From contig KV425563.1 in the NCBI GenBank assembly GCA_001632425.1, forward strand, positions 1 to 64,000: a DNA stretch of 64,000 nucleotides. Direction: 5' to 3'. A program made the position numbers and the translations under genes. Source of the stretch: Neolentinus lepideus HHB14362 ss-1 (taxonomy: Eukaryota > Basidiomycota > Agaricomycetes > Gloeophyllales > Gloeophyllaceae). Positions 11,539 through 23,800 of the stretch are shown one piece after another; within the stretch, counting starts at the first letter, position 1, and each line of letters begins with the position of its first letter. The notes beneath the pieces are model-generated. The model was not told where the DNA came from, did no database searches, and saw only the letters and a program-made list of their open reading frames with translations.

Positions 11539-12730
11539 TTAATACTCTACCGCATCCTCATCATCCGCCTGCATCGGCATTGCCTCCTCTTTTCTCTCCT
11601 GTTCCTTCTCCTTTTCTCCAGATTCTTTGGTCTCAGTCGCTCCATTAGTCTTGGAGCTTTCATCTATGTCCATGCTAGACTCTTCTGGTTTTACTGGGGC
11701 TGGTTCCACTGCAGCTGGTTGAGGCACTTCGCCATTGCATTCGCCATTGCCATTGGACGTCTCAACGTCATGGCTGCTCATTTCGATGTCTTTTTCGACC
11801 TCCTTGTCAGCGTCCTTCTGCGCTTTTTGCCGAGCCTCTTCCTCGGCGACACGGCGACGAAGTTCGCCGATTTCTTCGAGACCCTTCTGTCGCTCCTCTT
11901 TGTAGGCAACCCACTCCTTCTCTGCAGCCTCCTTAACCTGCAATAGCACGTTAGTATCACGTGCACAACCGACAGGAAGTGCTACGTGCCTCAGCCTTTC
12001 GACGGTTTAAGAAGGATTCTTGAGCAGGGGTAAGAATAGCCGGAAGGTAGTAGATTGGTGGAGGATGAGAACGTGATGGATTGGTAAGGGGATCTGTGGG
12101 TGCTGGCTCTGAGCCGTCCATGGGGATGAGATCGGACGTGCATAGGAAGTTTGCAAGTAGGGGGTATCTTGTCCGACGAAGTTTATGCTGTATATTTCTG
12201 TAAGGGAATACACGTCGACTACGCCAATTTGAATACTCACTATGGAGTCCTTAAGCTGCAGCTCCTCTTCCTTCCTGTTCGCGGTCATCTTGTCCTTTTT
12301 GGCCTCTTCGGCTCTCCTGACAGAGTCAGTCTCTTTTCGTAGCTTAGCTTGTAATCTCTGTTCCAACAAATATCGTTTCTTCGCCTGCAGTACCATCCCA
12401 CCATGAGGTAGCTACGCCAAATGGATGAACTGGACATGGACGTACTGCTTCGCTAGCACTCTTCTCCTTCTCCTCAATCTTGGCTTTGTTTAATGTGCCC
12501 ACTAAGAGACCAAACATGTTTCTACCGCGTTTATGCTGCCCACCCGCCGCCCCGAGGTCAAGGCGGGGTCGTTTCCTGTTCCCAGCTGCCATCGCTGCTG
12601 GTGCCGTGGGGGGCTCCTGCCCTGGATTTTCTTGCCCCTCGGGCCTCTCGACATCTTGCATAGATCTAAGATTCCGTATCAGTGTCAAATTCAAAACATT
12701 TAGCGCAGACACGTACTCTTCGGTCGACAT
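11539..12730 (-). CDS. pinin/SDK/memA domain protein
   Basis: A nuclear protein of the pinin family, linked to exon-junction and splicing complexes. Exons are 12446-12730 (possibly split, see below), 12241-12384, 11990-12187 and 11539-11937. The family core starts at KRGRNMFGLLVGTLNKAK and continues as a long charged helix (KEKSASEAAKKR, LLEQRLQAKLRKE). The C-terminal third is rich in Glu, Ser and Lys and low in complexity. An in-frame 51-nt stretch (12666-12716) has a GTACGT donor and CTTAG acceptor and may be a first intron; the protein is 324 residues if it is removed, 341 if not. The intron at 11938-11989 has a GC donor and a perfect TACTAAC branch site. The start lies only 91 bp from the divergent SRP72 start. 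Confidence 0.85.
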
Positions 12731-12821
12731 TGGCGGCGATAGTTCGTGGAAAGAGCGAAGCCGGGATTAGGCGCCCGCCTCACCCGCGACTTCGACACAT
12801 ACGGTCACCAAACGGGCCACG
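12731..12821. promoter_or_regulatory. 91-bp bidirectional promoter, pinin / SRP72
   Basis: Only 91 bp separate the start codons of two divergent genes, so this stretch (with parts of the 5' exons) must hold both promoters and both 5' UTRs. No TATA box is visible. The assignment rests on geometry alone. Confidence 0.6.
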
Positions 12822-13958
12822 ATGGTGCCTCCTAAACAAGTTGCCAGGTCTTCACAGGGCAAAGGGAGCACTCGCAAAAGACCCACATCCAAGCCCAAGC
12901 AACCACTGTCAGTGCCGCAGAGGCTGGAGAGATTGTTCATCTCGCTGTGCGCACAGATAGATGGAGGACACTTCACAAACGCGGTGAAGACATGCGACAA
13001 AAGTACGTCTCATTACCTTCACAATTTATCGTGATTACATGTACTAAGGAATGCAAATTTGACGATTTATAGTATTAAAGCTCGCTCCAGACGATTCAGA
13101 TGCCATCCAAACCAAGTTATTCCTCCTCCTACAGACGGAGAAGTATGATGCTGCCCTTGTCCTTATTGATTCCAACAATGCTAATGGAGATCGGGCATTC
13201 GAGAAGGCCTATTCACTGTATCGCTTGGAACGCGAGCCTGAGGCCGCAGAACTACTCAGCGAGATTAAGAACAAGGGTGCTGTAGACCAGCGGGGAGCAC
13301 TTCATCTCGAAGCTCAACTGGTGCGCTCGACTCTTCGGACATTGTTTCACCGGTCATTAATGCTGAGTGTATTGCAGGCATATCGTCAAGGCGATTACCA
13401 GACCGCTTGCGATTTGTATAATCAGCTATTGGATACGGCCGAGCCGGTGAGCACAGGTAACACTTATTTCTCGATCAGATTTCTAAACTATTTTGATACC
13501 AGCAATCAGACGAACAGGCTGACATCCTCACAAATCTTCAAGCATCTCAGAAACACTTGGACTTTATAAACGTTGAATTCCTCCACGCCCTGGACAGACT
13601 GCCGTCCTCACTGACCAGTAATCTGGAATCTGCCCCACCGCCGTCACAGCAGGTGTCAACATCTGCTCTGTCAAACTTGGCGTCAATCTCGGGCCCTGCA
13701 CCCGGTGAAGATCCTGCAAAAACGCGCAAGAGGGTGAGGATGAAGCGTGTACCGAAGGGTGTTGTTCCTGGAGTGACACCCCCGCCTGACCCGGAGCGAT
13801 GGCTGAAGAAGAGCGAAAGATCCACACATACGCAGAGCAAGGGACGGAAGAAGGGTGGTGCTACTCAGGGAGTCGTTGCAGATCACCCCCCTGCGAGTGT
13901 AGGAGCCTCCACCACTCACAGTAGTCAGAAAGGCGGGGGCAGGAAGAAGAAGAAATAA
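12822..13958 (+). CDS. SRP72: signal recognition particle subunit SRP72, short form
   Basis: Part of the SRP that targets nascent secretory proteins to the ER. Four exons give 317 residues: 12822-13002, 13073-13320, 13378-13446, 13503-13958. The N-terminal half holds TPR-like helices (FTNAVKTCDKILKLAP, FEKAYSLYRLEREPEAAELL, YRQGDYQTACDLYNQLLD). The C-terminus has the SRP72 RNA-binding signature as PPPDPERWLKKSERS with flanking basic tracts and a GGATQG motif. Human and yeast SRP72 are about 640-670 residues; here the stretch after DILTNLQASQKHLDFINVEF goes almost straight to the basic tail, so the middle TPR superhelix seems to be absent. I see no frameshift that would hide it. Confidence 0.85.
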
Positions 13959-14960
13959 TGGGTAATGGTGCTCCTCAATCCCAAGTTATTCTAGTATTGC
14001 GATATTGATTGGTGATTAGATTATAATAGCAACGAACGCGTTCACGGGGTTCCCGGACAGGCCTTGCCTTTGTGTGCTGTACTTAATTGATCCCGCTAAA
14101 TGGCATGGTGCAACACCTCACTTGCCTCATGCGGTCTTCTTTTCGTACTTCCTGCATACACGTGGACGGTTTATGCTACTGATTACAATGTCTCCTCGAC
14201 GCTAGATTCACTCTAGGCGTTGTAATAGCCAATGTGCTCTCCTTGTCCGGGATAGAATGCACTGAACTCCCTTTGCTTGATTCGAGTAACCTTTTCACCA
14301 CTTAAGGCGAGTTCCATCTAAGATGCGTGGCTTCCGCAAGGCAAAAGCAAGGGTGCCTGTGACCAATGTTCTTCGGTTTACTCCCAGAGTTATGACTTTC
14401 CTCGCTATTAGATCGGAGTATGTTGTATGACTGGAAGACCTCTTTCACAAGGCCACACCGCGTGTGTTGCGTAATCAGTGAGTCTCTTCTATTCGCTGAC
14501 CACTCGTGACTGGACGGGTCCGGAAACTCAGTCAGAACTCGTGGACAATGTGCAAGTCATGGTGCCGTCACGAAGAAGGTAAGACGATACGTTGGAATGA
14601 AGATTACTCTTGAAGGATATTCCGGCAACACTCAGACCCCGCATTGCGATGCAGCCTCATCATCAATTGTGGTGTCTATTTACTCTTCTCGACGTCTGAA
14701 GTATGTCTGATCGACAGCTGCATTTATTTGGATCAAATTGAACATTCCCGCCCTGCACGCATCTAAGCGAGGCAGACATTGCTTCAGCGTGTATCTGGTC
14801 ATGCATCGCAGTCACCACCGCGCACGCCTGGGCCAGCCCGCCGGGGTTATGGACACACAGAGATCCTCTTGCATATAAGCTGTCTTGCCAATGCTCGAGT
14901 CGTCATCCGACCATTTCCTCTCTCTAGACCTAGTTCTAAGACCCTTTACATTATCTGAAG
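13959..14960. other. 1-kb intergenic region
   Basis: No ORF above 60 codons, no tRNA and no obvious repeat. It holds the 3' UTR of SRP72 and the promoter of the next gene. Confidence 0.65.
14873..14880 (+). promoter_or_regulatory. TATA-like box
   Basis: ATATAAGC lies about 80-90 bp upstream of the ATG at 14961, followed by pyrimidine-rich sequence, a usual arrangement for basidiomycete promoters. Confidence 0.4.
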
Positions 14961-16808
14961 ATGTCCCACGTCAACGTTAAAGGCGCTGTTATCCTCGCCC
15001 GGAACGGCGACCGCACGTTCTACTACCAGGACCCGAGCACCTACGCTCCCGGACCCACTGAGAGCACGCCTCTTGGCGAGGTTAGTTCCCCTTCACCGTC
15101 CCGACGCATCTTGAATCCTGATTCGGAACACATCCACAGGCGGAGGCGCACAACCTTGGTAAATTCTTGCGGTCAATCTACCTCAACGCCAACTCGCCAT
15201 CGCACATCCAGGGGATGCGCTATGACCTCGCGGACACCAAGGAGATTCACATCAAGGCTAAGAATGGCGGAGAGGGCAAGCCAGTATTCGATTCGTGCAT
15301 TGCTCTGCTACAGGGTCTTTTCCCACCAAACCCGAACAACAGGATGACGCTCGCCAATGGTCGGACTGTAATGGCACCTTTGAACGGATACCAGTATATT
15401 CCTGGTACGTCCAGATGCTTTCCTAAGAAGCGTATGTTAAGACAATGGATACAGTTGAGACTGTCGAGCCCTCCAACGACCGCTCTCTGGAGAGCTGGAC
15501 GGAGTGCCCCGCTTTTGAGAAGCACATCGAGAGCTTCTACTCGTCCGAGGAGTTCAAGAAGGAAGAGAAGAACGCGCAGCCGTTCTTCAACGCAGTCAAG
15601 GGCTTCATCTTCGGTCCGGAGGTTGATCTCCAGAATGCGTACAACGTAGGACTCTATGCAGGTTGATCTTGGTGTCGTATTGACATAAGAGACAGGTATA
15701 CGACTTTATCGGCACCGAGCTCACCTACAACCAGTCCTACGCCTACCGCCTTCCCCCGACGTACATCGAGCAGGCGCAGCACTGGGCCAACTTCCACGAG
15801 AACGGGGTTTTCTCGTCAAAGGACATTAACGGCATCGGAAACAGTGCGTAATCCTCCTAAGCGGCAACGTCGGTATGCTGATACCGACGGCGTACAGTTG
15901 CTGGCCGCACGATCCTGAGCTCCATCCTCGACGCCTTTGAGCGTATCGTTTACGACGAGGATCCTCTTCAGCTCATGGTCCAGGAGGTCACCTACCAGCC
16001 TATCATCTCCCTCTTGCACATGACCGGTATTACTGAGAGGTACCCCGATCTCAAAGGCATACGTACGTGTCCTTTTCCCGGCTAGCACCTTTGTGTTTAT
16101 TGAACAATTCATACTCGCTGTTTAGCCAATTTCGCATCTGCGCTGTCCATTGAGCTCCGTGGCGGCGACGAGGGCGACCCCCGCGATTTCCTGCGGTTCA
16201 AGTTCAAGAACGGCACCGATGACGAGGACTTCCGCGTCCTCAACGTCTTCGGGCACAACGGCGATATCTCCCTGACGGAGTTCATTTACCGCACGGAAGT
16301 AAGTTCGATCACCCGTACTCTTCTCTTCTCAAGCCTTATTAACCCTTTCAACTGTAGAACTATATCATCACCTCGAACAGGGCCTGGGACCGCATTTGCA
16401 GCGGTAGGCCGAACGAGGTCGTGTCCACGTCCAAGTCCTGGGTGCCCGACTTCACGAAGACGAACAGCACGAGCGTCAATGTGTTGACCGCTGCCATGAT
16501 CTCGATGTTTATGGTGTTCGGGATGTTCTGGTTCGGCAAGTTCGTAGCCAAGAAGAACAAGAGGAGGTCGTACATCAGGCTTGAGGAGCCGGAGGTGAGT
16601 TGTGATTCGTTCTTAGGAGAGTATCTTGCGCCTTGGTTGGGCATGGAAGCATGATTCTTGGACCATGTTTGCTCGATTTTCTATCACCTTATTATGCGAT
16701 CTTCGAGGCTGACTGCCAGATTTCTCGCATTTCCAGGTTCTGCCCACTACCGAAAAGGCGCATGCGCACGCGCCCGTCCGGGTTAGCGAGCGTATCAGGT
16801 ACCTGTGA
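14961..16808 (+). CDS. histidine-phosphatase-like membrane protein
   Basis: Eight exons give 456 residues: 14961-15080, 15140-15404, 15455-15645, 15696-15843, 15898-16062, 16126-16298, 16358-16594, 16737-16808. It belongs to the acid-phosphatase branch of the histidine phosphatase superfamily (phosphoglycerate-mutase-like). The N-terminal active-site motif, normally RHG, reads VILARNGDR, so the phosphate-accepting His is Asn. A distal His is present in VFGHNGDISL, the place of the HD motif. There is no N-terminal signal peptide; one hydrophobic helix near residue 410 (AAMISMFMVFGMFWFG) is followed by KKNKRR, suggesting a C-terminal anchor. Activity cannot be assumed. I do not know whether the Asn is specific to this gene or shared by its fungal subfamily. 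Confidence 0.8.
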
Positions 16809-18256
16809 TCGGCTGGATCTTCAAGGCGCGTGGGATTGCTCTAAGGAGGGAAAGGTATACTTGGGACGCTAGGAGACGGACTTCACCTAGTTTAGTAACA
16901 TATCCGTGTTTGTGTGGTTTGCATCTATTTACGACCGCTCCGAAATCACGACGCCACTGCATACGATTGGCCAAGGGCATATTTGTGTATTCATGCTTTT
17001 CCTAAGTTCGCGTCCCTGAGGAGACAGGGATGTGGTCAAAGATAACAGCCACAACAGGAAAAGTTGGGCGGCGTTGCCCCTATTAACCCGTGATCCCGCT
17101 GTGACTCGACGCGATGTGCCTGTTACAGTATTGTCGGGCTCGCGTTGCTACTGAAGGTGCGGATCGAGCGTCAAGCGAGCACCGGAGAGACGATGAAGGT
17201 TTGGTCAAGAGGTAAAGCTTTGAAAGAAAATGATCCTCACTTTATATTTGCATCCGATACACAAACATCTCCGGTGATGGCTTCGGGGTTAAGAGCAGAG
17301 GACGACGATGCAGTAGACGGGGCTGGTACGAACGCATATAGTTAGGTCTACGTCTTCGCTGAAGAAGACGCGATTGAAAACGACACGTGATCGGACATCT
17401 CATGAGCGAAATTGTCGTCGAAGAGGCAAGTGCCGCCGCACAGTTGTCCGTGCTGGGGCCACAGTGGTACTAGCAGAACAAGACAGGAACAATCTGGACA
17501 TTCGACCTGCGGAAACAAGTCGGGTACCCTGTACCTTTCCACCGGTCTGACAGAAGTGGGAGCTTCAAACTTCAAGCTTCAAGATCAGGATCGTAGTAGA
17601 GCAGTGTTTGAATTCACGCACCAAAAGTCAGAACGTTCGTCGCGTATTGCATACATGCGCAGAAAGTAGAATATCGTGAGATAGTAATACCGATGATGAG
17701 TATATTTACTATGAAAGTTCGCAGCTTTCGTTTAGTGGCATCGGGACGAGATCACCGTGGCTACGGTTGGGATATACACAGATCGAGATAGCCTTGCTGA
17801 GTACTGTGTGGCAGCGGGGACAGCCCACCGTTAAGTATGAGACGGACAGAACTTTGAATACACCGCCAGTGACGATCACTTGAACTTCTATCATTAGCAT
17901 TGTATTTAAAGACTCGAAGCAGTTACCGTGAAACATCCATTTGTGTAGACTTGAGGGCTCGCGCTTCAACGAATGAGTAACGAGTATTGGTCATATTCGA
18001 GGATCTGGTATCCCAGGCGCACTAGTTCCGCATGCGACAGTCGAGGTAAAGGAGGAGGAGGACCAACAGGTTCCCACGGATCCTCGGTGAATGGACTCCG
18101 CGGTTACAAGTGGCCACACATTACAAGTACCCTTCCTCCAACCTTATCCTACTCTTCCCTTCCACTCTTTAGCTCTAATCCTGGCCGCTCGAAACTAGGG
18201 AAGAGCAAAGTCAACCTGCTCTCTTCGTTGTCGCTGTCGCCCGCCAAGTTCGGTTC
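16809..18256. other. intergenic, no gene recognised
   Basis: Short ORFs occur on both strands. Two on the minus strand (17348-17575 and 17709-17969) each contain a CPxC pair (CPDC and CPRC), but they lack a second metal-binding pair and convincing splicing, so I do not call them. Confidence 0.55.
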
Positions 18257-18986
18257 ATGATGCGTTTTGCTCTCGTTTTCGCTCTCCCGCTTTCTCTCCT
18301 TGCTTCCCTGGCTACTGCTGTCAATGCACAGTCGTCATCTTCATCGTCTTCTGCATCAGGATCCAAAACCAGCTCAGTTGCCAAGTCGAGTGGTATAACG
18401 AGCAGCGCTGTCAGCGTCTCTAATTCGACCTCAGCAACATCAACCAGCACGTCCTACCCAAGTCTGAGCACGGTCTCTTCATGCGGTGCGTCTCCGCATA
18501 ATCTCTTCCCACCCAACTTAAATGTAATTCATGCATTGTAAAGTATCGCAATGCTTCGCCATCGCATCGTCCTCTGCTAACTGTAGCAGCGTCATCGAGG
18601 TCAACTGCTACTGCAACGCAACTAACGTCCATAACTTCGAATCATCAATGTACGGTTGCATATCCTCGCAGTGCAATTCGTCTGATATATCCGCCGCCGA
18701 GAACATCTCTCAGCAGTTCTGCAACCTTGCAAGCTCGAGCGTGTCGTTAACATGGCCCGCCTCTTCCGCCACCTCCTCTTCCCCCTCCTCTTCCGCCATT
18801 TCTTCAAGGACGTCTTCTGGTAGCATAACGAGTGCGACGTCACCGTCGTCTAGCTCGAGCACTCCAACAAGCAGTGCAACTGGGAATGGGGCAGTAGGCA
18901 TGAGAGGAGCGGTTTCCGGAAGTGGGTTGTCCTTTGGCCTGGTTGTGGGAGGAGTGGGAGCTATGATTGGTGCGCTGATCGTGTAG
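18257..18986 (+). CDS. CFEM-domain GPI-anchored cell-surface protein
   Basis: Two exons, 18257-18485 and 18544-18986, give 223 residues (222 if the second of the two initial Met codons is used). It has an N-terminal signal peptide (FALVFALPLSLLASLATAVNA) and a Ser/Thr-rich linker. A CFEM-type domain with eight cysteines follows, reading CVSQCFAIA, ANCSS, NCYC, GCISSQC and FCNLAS. A long Ser/Thr/Pro-rich stalk and a hydrophobic C-terminus (LSFGLVVGGVGAMIGALIV) fit a GPI-addition signal. CFEM proteins act at the fungal wall or plasma membrane, some in haem or iron uptake; the role here is unknown. Confidence 0.85.
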
Positions 18987-19528
18987 GGGGAGGTATGGGA
19001 GCCGGGATGGACTTGTGACATATCTTGTTTGGACCATGGGCGGGTGCTATAGGGATCTAGGACTCTACGAGAGAGTGGACGGGTTCGCGTTCCGGATCAT
19101 GGTCGGTAGACGATGTACGAGGAAGCGATCCTTTCTTCGGGTGTAGTAATTGACTTCCGAGCTACGTACACTACTGCATTACGCTCCTTCATACGACAAC
19201 TTGCACGTATTACGATGAAGGAACTGCCTCAATTCACGTCGATGTATCTACATTAATATACCCCACAACCGATATCTGAATATCCAAGTTTCGTGAATTG
19301 GGCTTACCTTGGGGAGCAGAATCAGTTTGCTACTATTTTCCCACAAATACAAAGTCCTTCTAGTGCCATAATATAGCCGAACTTTAGTTGAAACTGTTGT
19401 CTGTGATCGCGAATTTGAATTCTTGCGTGCGGTCGCGGTAGATCCAGACACTGCAGTGTACTCTGCGCTTGCTCTGGGTCCTTGCCTAGTGACTACCAAC
19501 GTACCTCATCTACACCATTTCTACCGCA
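18987..19528. other. intergenic CFEM to ERV2
   Basis: No supported gene. A small minus-strand ORF near 19248-19499 has no motif. Confidence 0.6.
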
Positions 19529-20447
19529 ATGATATCCCGATTCTCGAAAGCTCTCCTGGCAATCATACTCGCTCTGGTACGCAACATGCAGTTCTTAAAG
19601 ACTCGAATCCAGACTTACCGTCGGACAGTTCCTAGTAACCTCCGTTGCACTCATCCGCCCACCGTCGCGAGCATACGTTGACGCGCTGACTGGAGAACTG
19701 TTCGGCGAGGGTGGGGTAGAGAAGGAGTTCCGACTGGAACATGACCTTGAAGCGCACTTTCTACCGCCGCAGGTCAATGTTGCGCAGGGGGGCGTGATCA
19801 TGTCGAAGTTGGGGAACGAGACCGCGAAGTGAGTCGTCCGGCAGTATGAGCCATGTGGACAGTGACGATGTGTACGGTGAAGGGCAGCGCTAGGTCAGGC
19901 TACTTGGAAGCTCTTGTAAGTAGACATCCGTCCTGCTCGCCTGTATTCTCATATAAGAGCTCGCGCAGACATACCATGACTCTGCGATACCCAGAAGTAC
20001 GCTCCCCTCCAACTCTAGCACCGCTCAACTAACCTGGAACAGACACCCACCGACGACGAGAAAGAAGCCCTAAAGTCCTATTTCTACCTCACCTCCCGGT
20101 TATACCCATGTGGAGAGTGTGCAGCCGAATTCCAGCAACTACTCAAGAAATACCCACCACAGACATCATCCCGGCGCGCAGCAGCCTCCTGGTCCGTCTC
20201 CCCCTTCATCATCCCGCTCACCACCTCCATCTGACCTCCAATCAGGCTCTGCCACGTCCACAATCAAGTCAATATCCGTCTCAAGAAGCCCGAGTTCGAC
20301 TGCGCCCACCTCGACGAGACCTATGACTGCGGGTGTGGCGACGAGCCCGTCTCCAAGTCGCCGTCCGACCCGATGGACCTAGAGGAAGATTTGGGGAAGA
20401 GTAAGGACAGAGTAACGGGTGCGGGGCTCATCAAGGGCGGGCGATAG
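19529..20447 (+). CDS. ERV2: FAD-dependent sulfhydryl oxidase, Erv2 type
   Basis: Introduces disulfides using oxygen, in the ER lumen for the Erv2 branch. Six exons give 219 residues: 19529-19576, 19629-19828, 19883-19915, 19969-19996, 20043-20191, 20246-20447. The N-terminus is a short hydrophobic signal anchor (LLAIILALFLVTSVAL), which favours the ER-resident Erv2 form over mitochondrial Erv1. The Erv/ALR domain shows the ATWKLLHTMTLRYP start, the active-site YPCGEC and the FAD-binding CHVHNQVN. After the domain comes a short tail with CGCGDEP, which may be the shuttle cysteine pair seen in Erv2 proteins. Confidence 0.9.
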
Positions 20448-20850
20448 TACGGAGACGAGCTAAGGGTGTTGTGTATTTATTGGTATCTAATTTATTGGGT
20501 TTGGGGTAATATGTATGTTATGAATCTCGGATGCAATGAGAATGCTTTGCATTATTGCACAAGTATGATTACTACAAATATTGTATATGTGCAGAGATCA
20601 CCCAAAAGTCTACCATACACCAAACCTCTGACACTTATCGGGAGTGAGCTGCCCGACTCACCACCGTGCCTAACTCACAGACTGAAGTGAATAATGCGAC
20701 GACAGGTATAAATAGGACACGTGGGTGGGAGGGGGAGAATAATCTAATGTTAATGAGAGGTAGTAGTATCTGAACACCTTTTACAAAACGAGACAATGAT
20801 ATGACAGAGATCGGAGATGAACCAGACTTCAGCTTCGACTTTGACTCTTC
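20448..20850. other. convergent intergenic ERV2 / OPT
   Basis: AT-rich spacer between two convergent genes. A TATAAATA string at 20707-20714 has no gene behind it. Nothing else is seen. Confidence 0.6.
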
Positions 20851-23800
20851 CTACGACATGGCCTGCCGCAGAGTTGCATGATTATAGTCCGCAGCTAAAG
20901 GCGAAGAGTGAGTTAAGTGTGGCGAAACTGAAAAGGCGAGAGGCACTCACTGTTCTTCCAGACGTCGTTACCCCACCAACGCAGCTGAATATTGCCATTT
21001 TTGGGGAACTATAAGGAAGTCGTGATCAGCACACGTGCGGGGTCCGTAAATCACGAAGGGATTTGCCTACCTGCAGCGTGAAGAAAATAAATATTAAAGA
21101 GATAGCGGTCCCGCTATCCAGCGCCGCGCTGGTGATGTAGTTGAACTTGGACCACCACGCAAAATTCCAACGCCGGATGAGATACTGGAAAAGAAAGCCG
21201 ACAGCAAACCAAGACGAATAATTGATACCCGTGGCGGGCGGGATTCCGGACACGCCATTAAGGATTACAGGAGTGTTCACGAACTTCACCCATGAGTTAG
21301 GATAGCGCCGCTGCCACAGCCAGAAAGGCACTGGGAGGATAGCGCCGACAATGATGGCGAACAGCTGAGGATGGTAGATGGCGCCGGTGCCGAACTGCCG
21401 ACTAGGACCGATTAAGCCCCTGAAGTGAATGCGGAATCAGTACGTTGGCAGCGGCCTTCCGGACAATTTATGGAAACTGACCATACAGCCGAGGCGGTAT
21501 AGAATACTTGATTGTGCGGGCATATAAGTTGACTTGCTTGGTTGGCATCGCAGATGTCTGGAATATTGTCGAACATCCATTGTTTGACTGCGACTTGCAC
21601 AAATGCGGCAAGAATAGTCGCAACAGCCTGAGCTATTATTGTTGACTTAGCCAAGGGGAGAAAGGGGGTACGGAGATCAAGACAAACCCAAGAATGTCGC
21701 TCGAGGCGGTACTTTGATATAGTGCCCAAGCTTTAGATCTTGAACGAACGATGTGGCCTCCGTCAACGTCTGAACCGAGTACGCCTTGAACACCATGTTA
21801 GCCAGCGGATTACCGGGCAACAGGGTTCCAGGAATAATTTGCGCCAACAAGTTCAAAGTTATCTAAGAAGATGACATCAGTATGACCCCTCATGCCCAGC
21901 TATTTCCACTTACACCCTGGCCTGTCATAGCGTAGATAAAGCCCGACGGCAACACATAAATTATTGGCAACAAGACCGACAACACGAGCGCCCATACAGG
22001 AACACCAGTATGCCACACCTGGAATCACCGTCAGTCAATCCAGTAGGTCGCACAGGTCCTGTGGATATGCCTACCTCGACCGCCACAATCGCCAGGGAGA
22101 AAAACAACACGAATGCCGTCATGTACCACCAATCTGGCACCTCCGGGTAGTTCCTCATCAGCTTCGCATGGATGTCGTCCTTCTCGATACGTATTCGCTT
22201 GATGCCGTTCAGCAAGCTGCGGCCATGGTATAGTATGGTGTGTACGATTACACAAGTCGTCAAGGCGAAGGCGAGCAGATACGTCACGGCGTATGTGGCG
22301 GGGAGGTAGAGAGGGGAGTACTCCTCGTAGGCAGTGAGGTTGAAGTTGTCATCCGCCTGGAGGACCCGCGAGACGTTGTACTCGTTACCATACTGATCGT
22401 ATGGCTCGTTGGCGGAAATAGGGAAGTATGCCAGTTTCCAGGTCTGTGGCGTGCTTGAAGTTCAGAAATAGTTCCAATGAAGTGGGAAAATGAACTTACG
22501 TTCGTGTAGTAAAGTATGGGCGTGAGGATCCAGAAGAATAGTACAAAGCCTATGAACCAATGTAAGGCTAGATGCTACAGGGGAAACATGGATACCTGCC
22601 TCCAAAGATGTGCACTTCGGCCCACCAGGGTATCACCAAGGGACTGCCGATCCAAGTGATCTGGGACCAATCGAAGGTAACGACGCTCATCCCCAAACCC
22701 GTGTACACCCCAAACAGCTGATTGACCGGTACATTGTTGGGGAGGATCCAACACAGCCACGAGAAGACCGATAGACCCGTGAACAGAAAGCCTTGTACAA
22801 GTGCTTAGTTGCCGACTTCGCGAGCACGTCGATGGAGACACTCACCGGGCAGGAAGAAGAACAAGAATGCTCCCGCAAGGATGTACATAAAAAACCGATA
22901 CCTCGAAATACCACCGCTGCCTTCGTCGTCCTCGGCATGTAAAGTATTCAGTAATGTGCAGGCGACTAAGTTCTGCGGCCACACCATGCTCGCAGGCCAG
23001 ACTAGGAAGCGCCGACATAACCCGGCAAGTCCGAAGCCTGTAAGTTGCGTGGCGAGAACAAATACCAGGTTGAACCAAAAGCCAAGCTTCATGTGGTAGA
23101 ATACCTCGGATACAACGATGGCGTTAAGGGCGTACGGCGGACCCACGGCAACATTAGCCATGACATAGACGAGCACATGCTCCTTGATATTCCAGGGGCC
23201 AGGGTTCAGCGAGAATTCGTACGAGCCTAACCATCGGGGCAAGCGGTAGGTGGTGATGGGCAGGGAAAATGCAAGGAGCTTGCCGATAGGGTAGGAGACA
23301 AGGAGAAGGACCATAGGAACGACTGTGGGGGCGGGATAACGAAAGTTGAAGAAGACATTCATGGCACTGAGCACAGGGTACGGTCAGGGAAGAAATGCAA
23401 TAACAGATTCTGACATACCCCCCAACCATGCAAAGTGCCAAGCCGACAATCCACATACGGATGGTCATGGCAGGCATGTCCGGGTCGTCGATGTTGGACA
23501 CGGACGCACGCACTTCCGGGAAAGGACTATCTTCCTCCTCTATTGCGTCAAAATCGAACTCCATCCTGTGGGACATTAGCAGATGGGTGAATGCGATGAA
23601 TCATGCTCACTTGATCGACCCTTCCCTGCTATCCTCGTCCTCCATCATGCTCGGGCTAATGCTCAAACTAGCAGTTTCCGCGAGCGATGCTGTTCCTCCC
23701 TTTGACTTAGAACACTCCACGAGCTCATCCTCCGGCACTGTTCCCTTCTCGCAATCGTCCGTATGCGGCAGCGCAACGTGCACTTCTCGCGAGAAGTCGC

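Noticed and set aside
17348..17969. Zinc-finger-like minus-strand ORFs with CPDC and CPRC
   Set aside because: Each has only one Cys pair in the right spacing and no convincing splice sites join them.
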